46,816 bases of DNA from DATELY01 sp035276085 (lineage in GTDB: Bacteria > Pseudomonadota > Gammaproteobacteria > Steroidobacterales > Steroidobacteraceae): assembly GCA_035276085.1 (NCBI GenBank), contig DATELY010000031.1, forward strand, positions 1-46,816, written 5' to 3'. Numbering within the stretch: position 1 is the first letter of the stretch; the number at the start of each line of letters is the position of its first letter. The position numbers and the translations under genes were made by a program. Shown here in pieces: positions 43,097-46,816 of the stretch. The notes below the pieces were generated by a model. That model was not told where the DNA came from and made no database searches. It saw only the letters and a list, made by a program, of their open reading frames with translations.

Positions 43097-46816
<3,720 letters not shown>

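Overview
The window is GC-rich, densely packed bacterial chromosome. Several genes match Gammaproteobacterial families closely: an AcpH-type ACP phosphodiesterase, a YaiL/DUF2058 protein ending DDPYxxxxVPDDLMW, a YfcG-type glutathione transferase and a riboswitch-controlled BtuM-like B12 transporter. Together with a cytochrome P450 and its divergent AraC-type regulator, an ECF/anti-sigma/subtilase locus and very large HAMP-array hybrid kinases, this suggests a free-living soil or water gammaproteobacterium near Steroidobacterales, Nevskiales or Xanthomonadales. That placement is inference from gene content. I see no rRNA, tRNA, CRISPR array, transposase or prophage gene.

Left part (1-9.3 kb). 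The window opens inside a large inverted repeat that holds two head-to-head copies of the acpH 5' end. After a hypothetical gene come a DMT/EamA exporter, an asparagine-synthetase-like ligase that has lost the glutaminase cysteine and the usual synthetase glutamate, and a cysteine synthase fused to a C-terminal glutaredoxin. A perfect dyad lies between exporter and ligase. This is the most likely site of an undescribed pathway. Transglutaminase-like, SDR and YfcG-like genes follow on the minus strand, with a heptamer-repeat element between the last two.

Middle part (9.3-33 kb). Here are a lipoprotein built of seven repeats, an MFS permease, a cobalamin riboswitch with btuM, GNAT, epimerase and TPR genes, and a small segment that looks like integron cassettes (DUF4160, DUF2442, a CopG-type antitoxin with a broken BrnT toxin, and several GTTAGGC/GCCTAAC core sites). 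A complete RND tripartite efflux operon follows, then an acyltransferase, a glyoxalase-like protein, a class I amidotransferase, a GIY-YIG protein, YaiL, a periplasmic thioredoxin-like protein, glutathione reductase, an epimerase fused to a PAS domain, and an EF-G paralogue.

Right part (33-46.8 kb). A P450 and an AraC regulator diverge around two 20-bp direct repeats with a 21-bp period. Next come an Ala/Ser-rich exported protein, a secreted subtilase and a divergent ECF sigma/anti-sigma pair. A decayed EthD/LLM remnant and a lipoprotein follow. The window ends with two hybrid histidine kinases, the larger of which carries tandem 276-bp HAMP repeats and runs off the right edge.

Intergenic space is rich in repeats: a GC-rich REP-like family (stem near CCCTCCC-CGC / GCGGGGGAGGG followed by TTGGGGTGGGGG), heptamer-repeat hairpins, and CTGGCCAGAAG hairpins.
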